From MH13 sp042140245 (GTDB taxonomy: Bacteria; Pseudomonadota; Alphaproteobacteria; Rhizobiales; MH13), in assembly GCF_042140245.1 (NCBI RefSeq), contig NZ_CP159483.1, positions 1,364,001 through 1,428,000 on the forward strand: a DNA stretch of 64,000 nucleotides, written 5' to 3'. The notes beneath the pieces are model-generated. The model had not been told where the DNA came from and did no database searches. It was given only the letters and a program-made list of their open reading frames with translations. Positions within the stretch are counted from its first letter, which is position 1. Each line of letters starts with the position of its first letter. The position numbers and the translations under genes were made by a program. Positions 24,753-33,284 of this stretch are shown piece by piece.

Positions 24753-24787
24753 TGCCTCCCGGCCTTGTGGTCGGGGGGCATGTTTTT
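24753..24787 (+). terminator. Intercistronic terminator-like hairpin
   Basis: TGCCTCCCG pairs with CGGGGGGCA (one G-U pair) around a ten-base loop and is followed by TGTTTTT, as in an intrinsic terminator. It lies between the binding-protein gene and the ATPase gene, whose Shine-Dalgarno AAGGAGA follows at once. Partial termination here would yield more binding protein than ATPase and kinase. Confidence 0.6.
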
Positions 24788-24801
24788 GAAGGAGACCGCG
24801 T

Positions 24802-25864
24802 GTGTCGCACGTTGAACTGAAAGACGTCACCAAGAACTTCGGTGATGTGAATGTTATCCCTCCGCTCTCGCTGACCATTGAGCAGGGCGAGTTCATTGTG
24901 CTTGTCGGGCCATCGGGTTGCGGCAAAACCACCACCTTGCGCATGTTGGCTGGCTTGGAATTGCCAACGTCCGGCAACATTAGCATCAGCGGCAAGGACG
25001 TGACCTTTGCTCGACCTGGCGAGCGCGATTGCGCGATGGTGTTTCAGAACTATGCGCTCTATCCGCACATGAGTGTGCGCAACAATATCGGGTACGCGAT
25101 GAAGGTGCATGGCACCGATAAGGCGGTGATAGAGGAGCGGGTAGGTGAGGCGGCCAAGTTGCTCGGCCTTGACCCCTACCTTGATCGCAAACCCAGAGAA
25201 TCTTTCCGGTGGTCAGCGTCAGCGCGTTGCGATTGGTCGTGCACTGGTCCGCCAACCGGAAGTGTTCCTGTTCGATGAGCCACTCTCGAACCTGGATGCC
25301 AAATTGCGTGTTGATATGCGCACCGAAATTAAGCTGTTGCAGCGCCGTCTTGGCACCACTGCCGTCTATGTCACGCACGACCAGGTGGAGGCCATGACCA
25401 TGGCTGACCGCGTGGTTGTGATGCGAAATGGCGTTATTGAACAGGCTGCAGAACCGATTGTTCTTTACGAGCGCCCGGCCAACCTTTTCGTCGCTGACTT
25501 TATTGGCTCACCTTCGATGAATGTTTTCAAGGCAGCTATTGAGGATGGCGCTGTTAAGTTGGGTGATCAAACACTGCCCTTACCGCCTGAAGAGGCAAAA
25601 CGTCTGGGCAACCGGGGGCAGGTGATGTTCGGCATTCGTCCAGAACATATGCGCCAGTCCGAGCATACTGCGACGCTGACCATCGATCCGGTTGTCATTG
25701 AACCGCTGGGCGCGCACACGCTGGTGCTTGGGACTGTGAACGGTGAGAAAGTCACCGCGCAAGTGGACCCGCGCTTTGATGTGGCGGTGAACGAGGCTTG
25801 CCCGATCACTGTCGATATGACGCAAGCGCACTTCTTTGATCCCGAAACAGAGCAGCGTCTCTAG
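24802..25864 (+). pseudogene. Sugar ABC transporter ATP-binding protein (UgpC/MalK type), frameshifted
   Basis: Two overlapping frames together encode one CUT1 ATPase of about 353 residues. The first (GTG 24802, after AAGGAGA) gives Walker A GPSGCGKTT and FQNYALYPHMSVRNN, and runs in register to DPYLDRKPRE. The second carries LSGGQRQRVAIGRALVR, Walker B VFLFDEPLSNLD, the H-loop VTHDQVEAMTMADR and the C-terminal TOBE-type domain ending at 25864. Removing one base near 25201 (T in GAATCTTTCC) restores KPRELSGGQ exactly. As written, the protein stops at 25278 and lacks the ABC signature. This is either a sequencing/assembly error or a real inactivating mutation; the rest of the operon is intact, which favours error or a very recent event. 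Confidence 0.85.
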
Positions 25865-27360
25865 TGCGTGATCTTTACCTGGCCATCGATGTCGGCACGG
25901 GCAGCTTGCGGGCCGCGCTGGTTGATCGGTCAGGGCGGATCCTCGCTTTCGCCAACCGCGAGCATGATCAGATCGTCCCGCAGCATAGTTGGTCGGAACA
26001 GCGGCCCGCTGACTGGTGGAACGGGACGGTTGAAAGCATCCGCGAAGTGCTGGGCAAAGTTGAGAATGCACCAGATCGTGTTGCTGCTCTATGCGCATGC
26101 GGTCAGATGCACGGCTCCGTGCTCATCGATGACGATGGGCAACTGACGCGCGAGGCGGCACTGCTTTGGAATGACAAAAGAACGGTCCCACAGGTCGAAG
26201 CGTTTGCAGCGCGGGTGCCAGCCGACCAACCGTTGGCCCACACCGCCAACACGCCAGCCCCTGCTTGGCCAGCCTTTAAACTTGCCTGGCTGATGGAGAA
26301 CGATCCGCAAAGCGTTGCGCAGGCGTCTAGCCTGCTGATGCCTAAGGATTGGATCAACTACAAACTGACGGGCGAATGCGCGCAAGATGTGACGGAAGCC
26401 TCGCTGAGCTTCCTGATGGACTGGAAGACGCGTAGCTGGTCCGATGAGATGATCAAGCTGACGGGCGTTCCTGGTGAATTGCTTCCACCGCTTCGCGATC
26501 CGCAAGATGTGCTTGCAGGATTGTCAGATGAAGCCGCCAATCTGCTTGGCCTAAGCGCCGGCATTCCCGTTCTGGTGGGCGCTGGCGATTATCCGTTGGC
26601 GCTGCTTGGCTCGGGCGTGACAGAGCCTGGAACAGGATCTGATGTTACGGGCACCTCGACCATAATCACACTGATGCATGATACGCCGGTTCTTGATCCC
26701 AGTGTCTCCAATGTCATTGGTGCCGGCGGCACCTGGGGCAGTTTTACACTGCTTGATGCGGGCGGTGATGCGGTGCGTTGGGCGCGGCGTGCGTTTCACG
26801 ACAATCGCCGAAGCTACGCTGAGGTTGCCGAGGCCGCTACACAGGCGAAGGCGGGATCGAAAGGCTTGTTCTTCTTGCCTTATCTTTCTGGAGAACGCTT
26901 TGGCGATCACACCAATTCCCGCGCGCAGTTCTTTGGTTTGACCTCATCGCATGGCTTGTCAGAGATGCACCGTGCTGTGCTGGAAGGCGTAGCTTTCTCC
27001 GTGCGTCACCGGCTGGATGCTTTGCAGGGCGAGCATGGTCGGCCGGAGCGGATTGTTGCGTCGAGTGGTGGCGCCAAGTCTCGGCTCTGGCTTGAAATCA
27101 AGGCAAGCATGTACAACGTACCCTATGCCGTGCCTGAAGAGCTGGAGTGCGGCGTTGTCGGCGCGGCCATGCTGGCGTCGATTGCCGCTGGTGATACGGC
27201 TGATGTTGCCGAGGCTACGCACACCATGGTGCGGTTTGTTGAAGATGTTCATCCCGACCCGCAGACTGTCGCGCTCTATGATGCGATGATGCCGATCTAC
27301 GCTGATCTCTATACGGCGGCCCAGCCCTTTTACGCTCGTCTCGACGGGCTTCCCCACTAA
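25864..27360 (+). CDS. FGGY-family carbohydrate kinase (xylulokinase-like)
   Basis: A 498-residue sugar kinase. The N-terminal LAIDVGTGSLRAALVDRSGR is the phosphate-1/actin-fold motif, CACGQMHGSVLIDDDGQ is the sugar-side segment seen in XylB proteins, and the catalytic Asp lies in VGAGDYPLALLGSGV. ATP-side motifs FFLPYLSGERF and IVASSGGAKSRLWLEIKA follow. Start GTG 25864 shares a base with the ATPase stop. It would phosphorylate a ketose or polyol delivered by the ABC transporter; XylB-like proteins vary widely in substrate, so D-xylulose is only one option. Confidence 0.88.
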   Translation: MRDLYLAIDVGTGSLRAALVDRSGRILAFANREHDQIVPQHSWSEQRPADWWNGTVESIREVLGKVENAPDRVAALCACGQMHGSVLIDDDGQLTREAALLWNDKRTVPQVEAFAARVPADQPLAHTANTPAPAWPAFKLAWLMENDPQSVAQASSLLMPKDWINYKLTGECAQDVTEASLSFLMDWKTRSWSDEMIKLTGVPGELLPPLRDPQDVLAGLSDEAANLLGLSAGIPVLVGAGDYPLALLGSGVTEPGTGSDVTGTSTIITLMHDTPVLDPSVSNVIGAGGTWGSFTLLDAGGDAVRWARRAFHDNRRSYAEVAEAATQAKAGSKGLFFLPYLSGERFGDHTNSRAQFFGLTSSHGLSEMHRAVLEGVAFSVRHRLDALQGEHGRPERIVASSGGAKSRLWLEIKASMYNVPYAVPEELECGVVGAAMLASIAAGDTADVAEATHTMVRFVEDVHPDPQTVALYDAMMPIYADLYTAAQPFYARLDGLPH

Positions 27361-27376
27361 CTCGAAAGCCAAACCA

Positions 27377-28201
27377 ATGACTGCGATCCCCTCTCTTTCT
27401 CTCCTCGACGGTAGATCCATCCCGCAGCTTGGGTTTGGTCTCTGGCAGGTCCCAGAAGACACAACTGGCCAAACCGTGGCGCAAGCCTTGCAGCTTGGCT
27501 ATCGCTTGCTTGATGGCGCTGCGATCTACGGCAATGAAGTTGGCCAGGGCGAAGGCCTGCGCGCTTCTGACTTGCCGCGCGATGATGTGTTCGTCACAAC
27601 CAAGGTTTGGAATGACAATCAAGGTTTTGACAGCACGCTGCGCGCCATTGATGCGAGCTTGGAACGTTTGGGCCTTGATGCCGTTGATCTCTGCCTCATC
27701 CACTGGCCGTGTCCGAACAAAGGGCTTTATGTGGAGACGTGGAAAGCCTTCATCCGCGCCAAGGAGGAGGGCAAACTGCGCTCCATCGGTGTGTCCAATT
27801 TCGCGTCTGCTCATCTAGAGCGCATTATCGGTGAGACGGGCGTAACCCCGGTCCTCAACCAGATCGAACTGCATCCGCGTTTCCAGCAGGCAGAGCTGCG
27901 TGCTTTCCATGCTGACCACGCCATCATCACCCAAAGCTGGACGCCGCTTGGCAAATCAAAAAGCTTCGATGATCCGGTGATTGTTGCCATCAGCGAGCGT
28001 TTGAACAAAAGCCCAGCGCAGATCATTCTACGCTGGCATGTCCAGCTTGGCTGTTCGGTGATTCCGCGCTCCACGAACCCTGAGCGCATGGCGCAAAACA
28101 TGGCTCTGTTTGATTTTGAACTCACTGCCGATGATATGTCAGCCATTGCTGGCTTGGATGCGGGTGATCGACTTGGGCCAGACCCAGCAACCTTCGAGTA
28201 G
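27377..28201 (+). CDS. Aldo/keto reductase
   Basis: A 274-residue NADPH-dependent oxidoreductase with the AKR tetrad in place: Asp and Tyr in LLDGAAIYGNE (about 47-57), Lys in TTKVWND (about 74-80) and His in CLIHWPCP (about 108). IPQLGFGLWQV opens the TIM barrel and VIPRSTNPERMAQN is the cofactor-binding C-terminal region. It closes the rightward operon, 16 bp after the kinase gene, and may reduce an aldose to a polyol or oxidise in the reverse direction. No Shine-Dalgarno of note precedes ATG 27377 (GAAAGCC). Confidence 0.9.
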   Translation: MTAIPSLSLLDGRSIPQLGFGLWQVPEDTTGQTVAQALQLGYRLLDGAAIYGNEVGQGEGLRASDLPRDDVFVTTKVWNDNQGFDSTLRAIDASLERLGLDAVDLCLIHWPCPNKGLYVETWKAFIRAKEEGKLRSIGVSNFASAHLERIIGETGVTPVLNQIELHPRFQQAELRAFHADHAIITQSWTPLGKSKSFDDPVIVAISERLNKSPAQIILRWHVQLGCSVIPRSTNPERMAQNMALFDFELTADDMSAIAGLDAGDRLGPDPATFE

Positions 28202-28546
28202 AGAGGTCGGTTAGCCATCAGGTGATGCGCCAACCGCTTGTAGTTTGCGGTGAATTCAATTGACTTCGAGCGGGCGATGGTTCACCTGTCGCTTCGCTTT
28301 ACTTGATGTTTGACCGGTATGTCGCCAGATAGACATCGACGCTAAAGCGTTTCGCCCAAAGATTTAACCGTCGATGGGTACCATCCCCCTGAAGCATACA
28401 GACGATCCGTATGCGAGCACCGGCTGCGCCCCAAGGTTTTATCCATGGCGCACTCTTCGTGCTCACCAACGAGTACGACCCGGTGTTCATTCGCGCTGTT
28501 TGCCCAAGTGAGGCGCAGCGGCGCCAACCTTTTTGAAAGAACAGAT
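28202..28546. other. Intergenic region: likely promoter and long leader of helicase gene
   Basis: About 345 bp without a convincing gene. At 28209-28235 an imperfect hairpin (GGTT...AACC outside, CATCA...TGATG inside) follows the aldo/keto reductase stop but lacks a T-tract. The right part holds an open frame in register with the helicase (ATG 28445) whose residues look non-coding. Close to the helicase start there is CTTTTTGAAAG, which could fold over the weak ribosome site. A cold-responsive leader would fit the helicase's cold-shock domain, but this is speculation. Confidence 0.35.
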
Positions 28547-30214
28547 TTGACACAGTTTTCGGACCTCGGCCTCGCCGAGCCCATTCTTCATGCCGTTTCG
28601 GGTGAAGGCTATTCCACCGCGACACCCATCCAGGGCCAGGTGATTCCCGCTATGCTTGCCGGGCACGATGTGCTCGGCATCGCCCAGACCGGCACCGGCA
28701 AAACAGCAGCGTTCGTGTTGCCGTTGCTGCACGCTTTGGCGCTTGAAAAAGCCGAGCTGAAGCAAGGTGAGCTAACTGACAAGCGCGTTCACAAGGCCTT
28801 CGTGCCGCGCAAACCCAAGACCGCGAAAGCGCTCATCCTTGTGCCGACACGCGAACTGGCGCAGCAGATTTCTGTCGCTGTAAAAACCTATGGCCGGAAT
28901 TTGAAGCCCGTTGTCGGCGTGATTGTCGGTGGCGCCAGTGCATCGGTACAGGCCAAAGCAATGGCTGATGGTGTCGACATTCTGGTCGCAACGCCTGGGC
29001 GCCTGGAAGACCATATGCGCTCTGGCGCCGTTCGTCTCCACAGCACTGATCTGGTGGTGCTTGATGAAGCCGATCAGATGCTCGACATGGGCTTTATCCC
29101 CGCGATGCGTCGCATTCTGGGTGCTGTTGCCAGCCCACGTCAGACGGTCCTGCTCTCGGCGACAATGCCCAAACCGCTGGCGGCTTTGGCGAAGGACTTT
29201 CAGGACAATCCGGAGAAGATTTCGGTTGCACCGCAGTCCAAACCGATCGACCGTATTGCGCAATCCGTTCTGCACATTCCTGCAGCGCAGAAACGTGACA
29301 AGCTGCTCGATCTGCTTGCTCCGCTCGAGGTGGAACGGGCCATTGTCTTCACGCGCACCAAGCACGGTGCTGACAAGGTTGCCAAGTTCCTTGCCTCCTA
29401 CGGGCTGAAGAACGCGGTGATCCATGGCAATCGTAGCCAAGGCCAACGCGAGAAGGCACTTCAGGCCTTTAAACGCGGTGATGTGAAAGCTTTGATTGCG
29501 ACCGACGTGGCGGCACGGGGCATCGATATTGATGGCGTGTCCCACGTGGTGAACTTTGAGCTGCCCAATGTGCCGGAAGCCTATGTGCACCGTATTGGGC
29601 GGACAGCACGTGCGGGTAACAGCGGCGTCGCGATTTCTTTGGTCGATCCTGCCGAGCGCAAACTGCTGCGCGACATTGAACGTCTCATCAAACAAAGCGT
29701 GCCCGTCCACGGTGATGTTGAGGCCGTTGAGCGCGTGAAGGTGCAGGTTGCCACCCAGCCGCAGGCTGAAAAAGGCAGCAAGAAGAAGGACCGTCACCGT
29801 GATCGGGTGAATGCCAAAGACAAAGGCAAGCGCCGCGTTCCAACAGATGAAAATCGCCGCGACAAGCAGGCAGCCAAACCGTCCATGAAGAAGGGCGGTA
29901 AGCGCGAGGACTTTGGTTTTGATCCGTTGAACCCAACTGAGGTTGCAGCCCAGGGCAAGAAACCATCACGTCAGGAACGCAAAGCTAAAGGTGGTCGTGC
30001 AGGCGACGGTTCTACCGGTGCTGTGAAGTGGTTCAACAACCGAAAAGGCTACGGCTTCTTGGCGCAAGACAATGGTGGACCAGACGTTTTCGTCCATATC
30101 AGCGCGGTTGAGAAAGCTGGCCTGAAAGCCGTCAATGAAGGTCAGACGTTCCACTATGAGCTGGCCGAAGAAAAGCGCGGTAAGCTGACTGCCGTGAACC
30201 TGCGCGCGGCCTAG
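28547..30214 (+). CDS. DEAD-box RNA helicase with C-terminal cold-shock domain
   Basis: An RhlE-type ATP-dependent RNA helicase, 555 residues from the proposed TTG 28547 (start of TQFSDLGLAEPIL, the Q-motif region; GAAAGAA upstream). Helicase motifs are complete: AQTGTGKT (46-53), PTRELA, TPGRLEDH, DEAD (LDEADQMLDMGF), SAT, ATDVAARGIDI and HRIGRTARAG. A basic, Lys-rich linker follows (about 400-485). The last 70 residues form a cold-shock domain with both RNA-binding motifs, GAVKWFNNRKGYGFLA and DVFVHISAVE. It likely unwinds structured RNA during cold stress or ribosome assembly, with the CSD adding RNA affinity. An ATG start at 28445 is possible but gives an atypical N-terminus. Confidence 0.9.
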   Translation: MTQFSDLGLAEPILHAVSGEGYSTATPIQGQVIPAMLAGHDVLGIAQTGTGKTAAFVLPLLHALALEKAELKQGELTDKRVHKAFVPRKPKTAKALILVPTRELAQQISVAVKTYGRNLKPVVGVIVGGASASVQAKAMADGVDILVATPGRLEDHMRSGAVRLHSTDLVVLDEADQMLDMGFIPAMRRILGAVASPRQTVLLSATMPKPLAALAKDFQDNPEKISVAPQSKPIDRIAQSVLHIPAAQKRDKLLDLLAPLEVERAIVFTRTKHGADKVAKFLASYGLKNAVIHGNRSQGQREKALQAFKRGDVKALIATDVAARGIDIDGVSHVVNFELPNVPEAYVHRIGRTARAGNSGVAISLVDPAERKLLRDIERLIKQSVPVHGDVEAVERVKVQVATQPQAEKGSKKKDRHRDRVNAKDKGKRRVPTDENRRDKQAAKPSMKKGGKREDFGFDPLNPTEVAAQGKKPSRQERKAKGGRAGDGSTGAVKWFNNRKGYGFLAQDNGGPDVFVHISAVEKAGLKAVNEGQTFHYELAEEKRGKLTAVNLRAA

Positions 30215-30223
30215 AGTAACGGA

Positions 30224-31711
30224 TTAGAGAAGCTGGGTCGCCACCAAGATGGCGGCCCCGCCAAGTCCGGTGTAAAGCGCGCACCAAATCACGGTGCGTG
30301 CCAGCACCTTTCCCTCTTTGCCAATCAAACCGACCGTGGCTGCCCCAGCAATGATGTTGTGGGGCGCGATGATGTTGCCGATGGCGGAACCGAAGCCTTG
30401 CGCGGCGACCATTGTGGTTTCCGGCAGGCCAAGCGCATCCGCCGCTGAGACCTGAAGTTCAGTGAAGAGAATGTTGGAGGTCGTCGCCGAGCCTGTGATG
30501 AAGGTGCCGAGTACGCCGACAGCCGGTGCGAACAGTGGCCAAAAGGTGCCGGTGGTGGCGGCTGCATCGGCAAGTGTGGTGATCATGCCCGATTGCACCA
30601 TAAGCCGCGACAGCGAGAGCATCACGAACAGGGCCAGGCTCACCACAAGCAGACGTTTTAGTGCTTCCTGGGTTGCCGGCGCTATGGCGTTGGTGCGCTG
30701 TGTGATCAGTGCGCCGATGATCAAGCCACCCCAAAGTAGGGTGCCAGGATGATAGAGTGGCGCAAAACTTCCTGAAAACTGTTCGAACAATGACCAGGAC
30801 AACGCTGCCTCGCTGGTCACGGCACGCAGTGGCTCAATCAGCCGCGTGGCCAGCACAAGTGCGACGATGATGAGGTAGGGCGTGAGATCCGCGACAAGGG
30901 ATCTTAACGCCAGCGGCTTGTTAGACCCGAGCTGTCGCAGGACTGAGACAAAAATGATGGTGCCGATTAAGGCGCCTGCCAGCGAGGGTAGTTCAGGTCC
31001 AGCCAAGTAGGCAAGGGCCAAGAACGGCAGGAAGAAAAAGACACCTGCCAGCAGTGTCCAACCAAGTTCGCTGCGCGTGATCGGCCCGTCATCTGCAAGA
31101 CGCACCATGGCAAACAGCAGAATCCATCCAAGGCAGGCATGAAGCAGGGCGACATGGCCAGCAAGTTCTTCTGCGCCAAGGCCGGTCAGTTCCAGTTGCG
31201 CCAGCGTCGGTGTGCCCACGGCACCAAACGAGACGCCAGCGGCGTGGCCTAGCAGGGCCAGCGTGACTGCGCGAATGGGAGAGTAGCCGATACCAAGCAG
31301 CAGCGGGGCTGCCAGTGCCACAGGTGTTCCGAACCCTGCAGCGCCTTCGATGAAAAGGCCAAAAAACCAAGCGATCAGGAGGGCTTGAATGCGGCGATTA
31401 TCGGTCAGGCCAGCCAGCGCATCGCGAATGCGATCAATGGCGCCAACGCGGCTCTGATAGGCGTAAAGCGCCAGCGCTGGAAAGATAATCCAGAGGATTG
31501 TGAGTGTTGAATGCGCGGCCTCGGCTAGCGTTCCCGTTGCTGCTGCACGCAAAGGCAGACTAACAGCTTCGGCCAGATCAAACGGCCCGAACAATGCCAA
31601 ACCGGCAGCGATTGCAAAGCCTGCCAGCCCTGCAACAATGGCGGAGGTGTGCAGCACCGCCATGCCGATGAGCACGCAGATCAATGGCAAGGCGGCAAGC
31701 AAAATGGGCAA
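30224..31711 (-). CDS. L-lactate permease (LctP/LldP) family transporter
   Basis: A 495-residue inner-membrane protein with about twelve hydrophobic segments. FIEGAAGFGTPVALAAPLLL (about 120-140) is the signature of the lactate/glycolate permease family, and the C-terminal VAAQGFGSAIGNIIAPHNII also matches it. It would import L-lactate, D-lactate or glycolate with protons. The start is TTG 31711, the only initiator near the first membrane segment because TAA lies three codons upstream; an inverted repeat overlaps the ribosome-binding region. Family members run about 500-560 residues, so the protein is nearly full length. Confidence 0.88.
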   Translation of the reverse strand: MPILLAALPLICVLIGMAVLHTSAIVAGLAGFAIAAGLALFGPFDLAEAVSLPLRAAATGTLAEAAHSTLTILWIIFPALALYAYQSRVGAIDRIRDALAGLTDNRRIQALLIAWFFGLFIEGAAGFGTPVALAAPLLLGIGYSPIRAVTLALLGHAAGVSFGAVGTPTLAQLELTGLGAEELAGHVALLHACLGWILLFAMVRLADDGPITRSELGWTLLAGVFFFLPFLALAYLAGPELPSLAGALIGTIIFVSVLRQLGSNKPLALRSLVADLTPYLIIVALVLATRLIEPLRAVTSEAALSWSLFEQFSGSFAPLYHPGTLLWGGLIIGALITQRTNAIAPATQEALKRLLVVSLALFVMLSLSRLMVQSGMITTLADAAATTGTFWPLFAPAVGVLGTFITGSATTSNILFTELQVSAADALGLPETTMVAAQGFGSAIGNIIAPHNIIAGAATVGLIGKEGKVLARTVIWCALYTGLGGAAILVATQLL

Positions 31712-31718
31712 GTGGCTT

Positions 31719-31754
31719 TATCGCTTCAAAAAAAGAGTGTCTTTTTAAGCGATA
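31719..31754 (-). promoter_or_regulatory. Inverted repeat over the ribosome-binding region of the lactate permease gene
   Basis: TATCGCTT and AAGCGATA are perfect inverted arms around an A/T-rich centre that itself pairs partly (AAAAA with TTTTT). The repeat ends 7 bp upstream of the TTG start, so on the mRNA the 3' arm (GAAGCGATA) contains the only plausible Shine-Dalgarno. It may act as an operator or as a translation-controlling hairpin. Confidence 0.45.
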
Positions 31755-31841
31755 GCCAGAGGTCGCTGCGCTATCAAGCAACCCCTGATGGAAGAGTGCA
31801 CAAATCGCACCAGCTCGGTCTCACGATATGCGCGCTGGTCC

Positions 31842-32447
31842 CTAAACCCAGGGGCGGTCGGCGTCCATTTTGCCTTCAAAGCTATCGATGTGCGGTGCTT
31901 TTTCCATGGTCAGGCCGATGTCATCCAAGCCGTTCATCAGGCAGTGCTTGCGAAACGCATCGATTTCGAAACTGATCGTGCCGCCGTCTGGGCCTTTGAT
32001 GGTTTGGTTTTCAAGGTCCACACTCAGCGTCGCGTTGGAGCCGCGCTGCGCATCGTCCATCAGCGCGTCGAGTTCGTCTGAAGAGACAACGATCGGCAAA
32101 ATGCCGTTCTTGAAGCAGTTGTTGTAGAAAATGTCAGCGAAGCTGGTGGAGATCACGCAGCGAATGCCGTAATCGAGCAGCGCCCAAGGCGCGTGCTCAC
32201 GGCTTGATCCGCAGCCGAAATTGTCGCCAGCCACCAGAATGTTCGCGCCGCGATAGGCCGCTTTGTTGAGCACGAAATCGGTGTTCTCGCTGCCATCTTC
32301 ATTATAGCGCATCTCGTAGAACAGGCTTTTGCCAAGGCCGGTGCGCTTGATGGTTTTCAAGAACTGTTTGGGGATGATCATGTCGGTATCGACATTGATC
32401 ACGGGCATCGGCGCTGCGACCGATGTGAGGGTCGTGAACTTTTCCAT
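31842..32447 (-). CDS. leuD: 3-isopropylmalate dehydratase small subunit
   Basis: A 201-residue small subunit of isopropylmalate isomerase, leucine biosynthesis. ATG 32447 (after AGGAGA) gives exactly the length of E. coli LeuD; an upstream frame to 32594 is rejected. Family motifs: VINVDTDMIIPKQFLK, NILVAGDNFGCGSSREHAPWAL, and FADIFYNNCFKNGILPI. It contributes the swivel domain that closes the active site of the LeuC Fe-S subunit, which is not encoded in this window. This separate placement of leuC and leuD is common in this bacterial group. Confidence 0.95.
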   Translation of the reverse strand: MEKFTTLTSVAAPMPVINVDTDMIIPKQFLKTIKRTGLGKSLFYEMRYNEDGSENTDFVLNKAAYRGANILVAGDNFGCGSSREHAPWALLDYGIRCVISTSFADIFYNNCFKNGILPIVVSSDELDALMDDAQRGSNATLSVDLENQTIKGPDGGTISFEIDAFRKHCLMNGLDDIGLTMEKAPHIDSFEGKMDADRPWV

Positions 32448-32555
32448 GGATGTGAAATCTCCTGATCGGCGTCCTGTTAGCAAGCGCGGCGCAGCGCCAC
32501 AAGACTGCCTCGTATGACGCTTGACCAGACCTCTCGTCTCTGACACTGGCAAAGC

Positions 32556-33284
32556 ATGGCTGATGCGACCTCGTCCTCCACCCTTGTCCCCCATTTTACG
32601 GCCAAAGGTTTGGTGCGCGGTGGCCAGCGACTGCTCCCAGTTTCAGTGTTTGTGTTTCCCTTTGGGGTGGCTTTCGGAGCTGCAGCCATCGAGAGCGGAC
32701 TGACAATCGATCAGGCCATGGTCATGAGTTTGACGGTGTTTGCCGGAGCCTCGCAGTTTGCTGCGCTCGACCTTTGGCAGACGCCGCTTCCCTTTCTCTC
32801 GCTTGCCCTTGTGGTGTTGGCGGTGAACGCTCGTCACCTCATTCTCGGCGCGGCGATCTCACCTTATGTAAACCGGCTTCCACCGCGACACTGGTTTGGG
32901 GCGTTGATGCTGCTTTCTGATGTGAATTTCGCCGACAGCTATCAAGCGATGAAGGAAGGCGAGCGCGATGCCGCCCATATTCTCGGTGGTGGGCTGGTGT
33001 TGTGGTCGGTTTGGGCCGTTTCGACAGCCGTTGGTGTTTTTGCTGGCACATTGCTTGGCGATCTGGAACGCTTTGGCGTTGATGTTGTTATGGCGGCGTT
33101 CTTTGCAGCGCTGGCGATAGGCATGGTGCCAAACATGAAGGCGGCGCTTCCGGTGGGTGTTGCTTGTGCGGTTGCCATTCTTTCCATGCCGATCCTGCCG
33201 ACAGGTTGGAACATCATTGCTGCGGCTTTGTCGGGTGGCTTGGTCGGTGCTGCTTTCCCAAGTGAAGGGAAGGCCGAACCATGA
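32556..33284 (+). CDS. azlC: AzlC-family branched-chain amino acid exporter, large subunit
   Basis: A 242-residue membrane protein. FPFGVAFGAAAIESGLTIDQ and the following TVFAGASQFAALDLW are hallmarks of the AzlC family; LVVLAVNARHLILGAAISPY is the conserved second region. With AzlD it forms an exporter for branched-chain amino acids or their analogues. It diverges from leuD across 108 bp, and its last 4 bp overlap azlD (ATGA), so the two are translated together. About five to six hydrophobic segments are visible. Confidence 0.92.
   Translation: MADATSSSTLVPHFTAKGLVRGGQRLLPVSVFVFPFGVAFGAAAIESGLTIDQAMVMSLTVFAGASQFAALDLWQTPLPFLSLALVVLAVNARHLILGAAISPYVNRLPPRHWFGALMLLSDVNFADSYQAMKEGERDAAHILGGGLVLWSVWAVSTAVGVFAGTLLGDLERFGVDVVMAAFFAALAIGMVPNMKAALPVGVACAVAILSMPILPTGWNIIAAALSGGLVGAAFPSEGKAEP

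Noticed and set aside
25191..25201. Programmed frameshifting in the sugar ABC ATPase gene
   Set aside because: The needed shift is +1, and no RF2-like stop signal or clear +1 slip site is present; no ABC ATPase is known to me to use such recoding. Error or mutation is simpler.
28445..28546. N-terminal extension of the helicase from ATG 28445
   Set aside because: The residues (MAHSSCSPTSTTRCSFALFA) do not resemble helicase N-termini, and the Q-motif region starts at the TTG at 28547.
28772..29797. 341-codon open frame on the minus strand opposite the DEAD-box helicase
   Set aside because: It lies wholly within the helicase gene, which has complete family motifs; the antisense translation shows no recognisable motif and is explained by codon bias.
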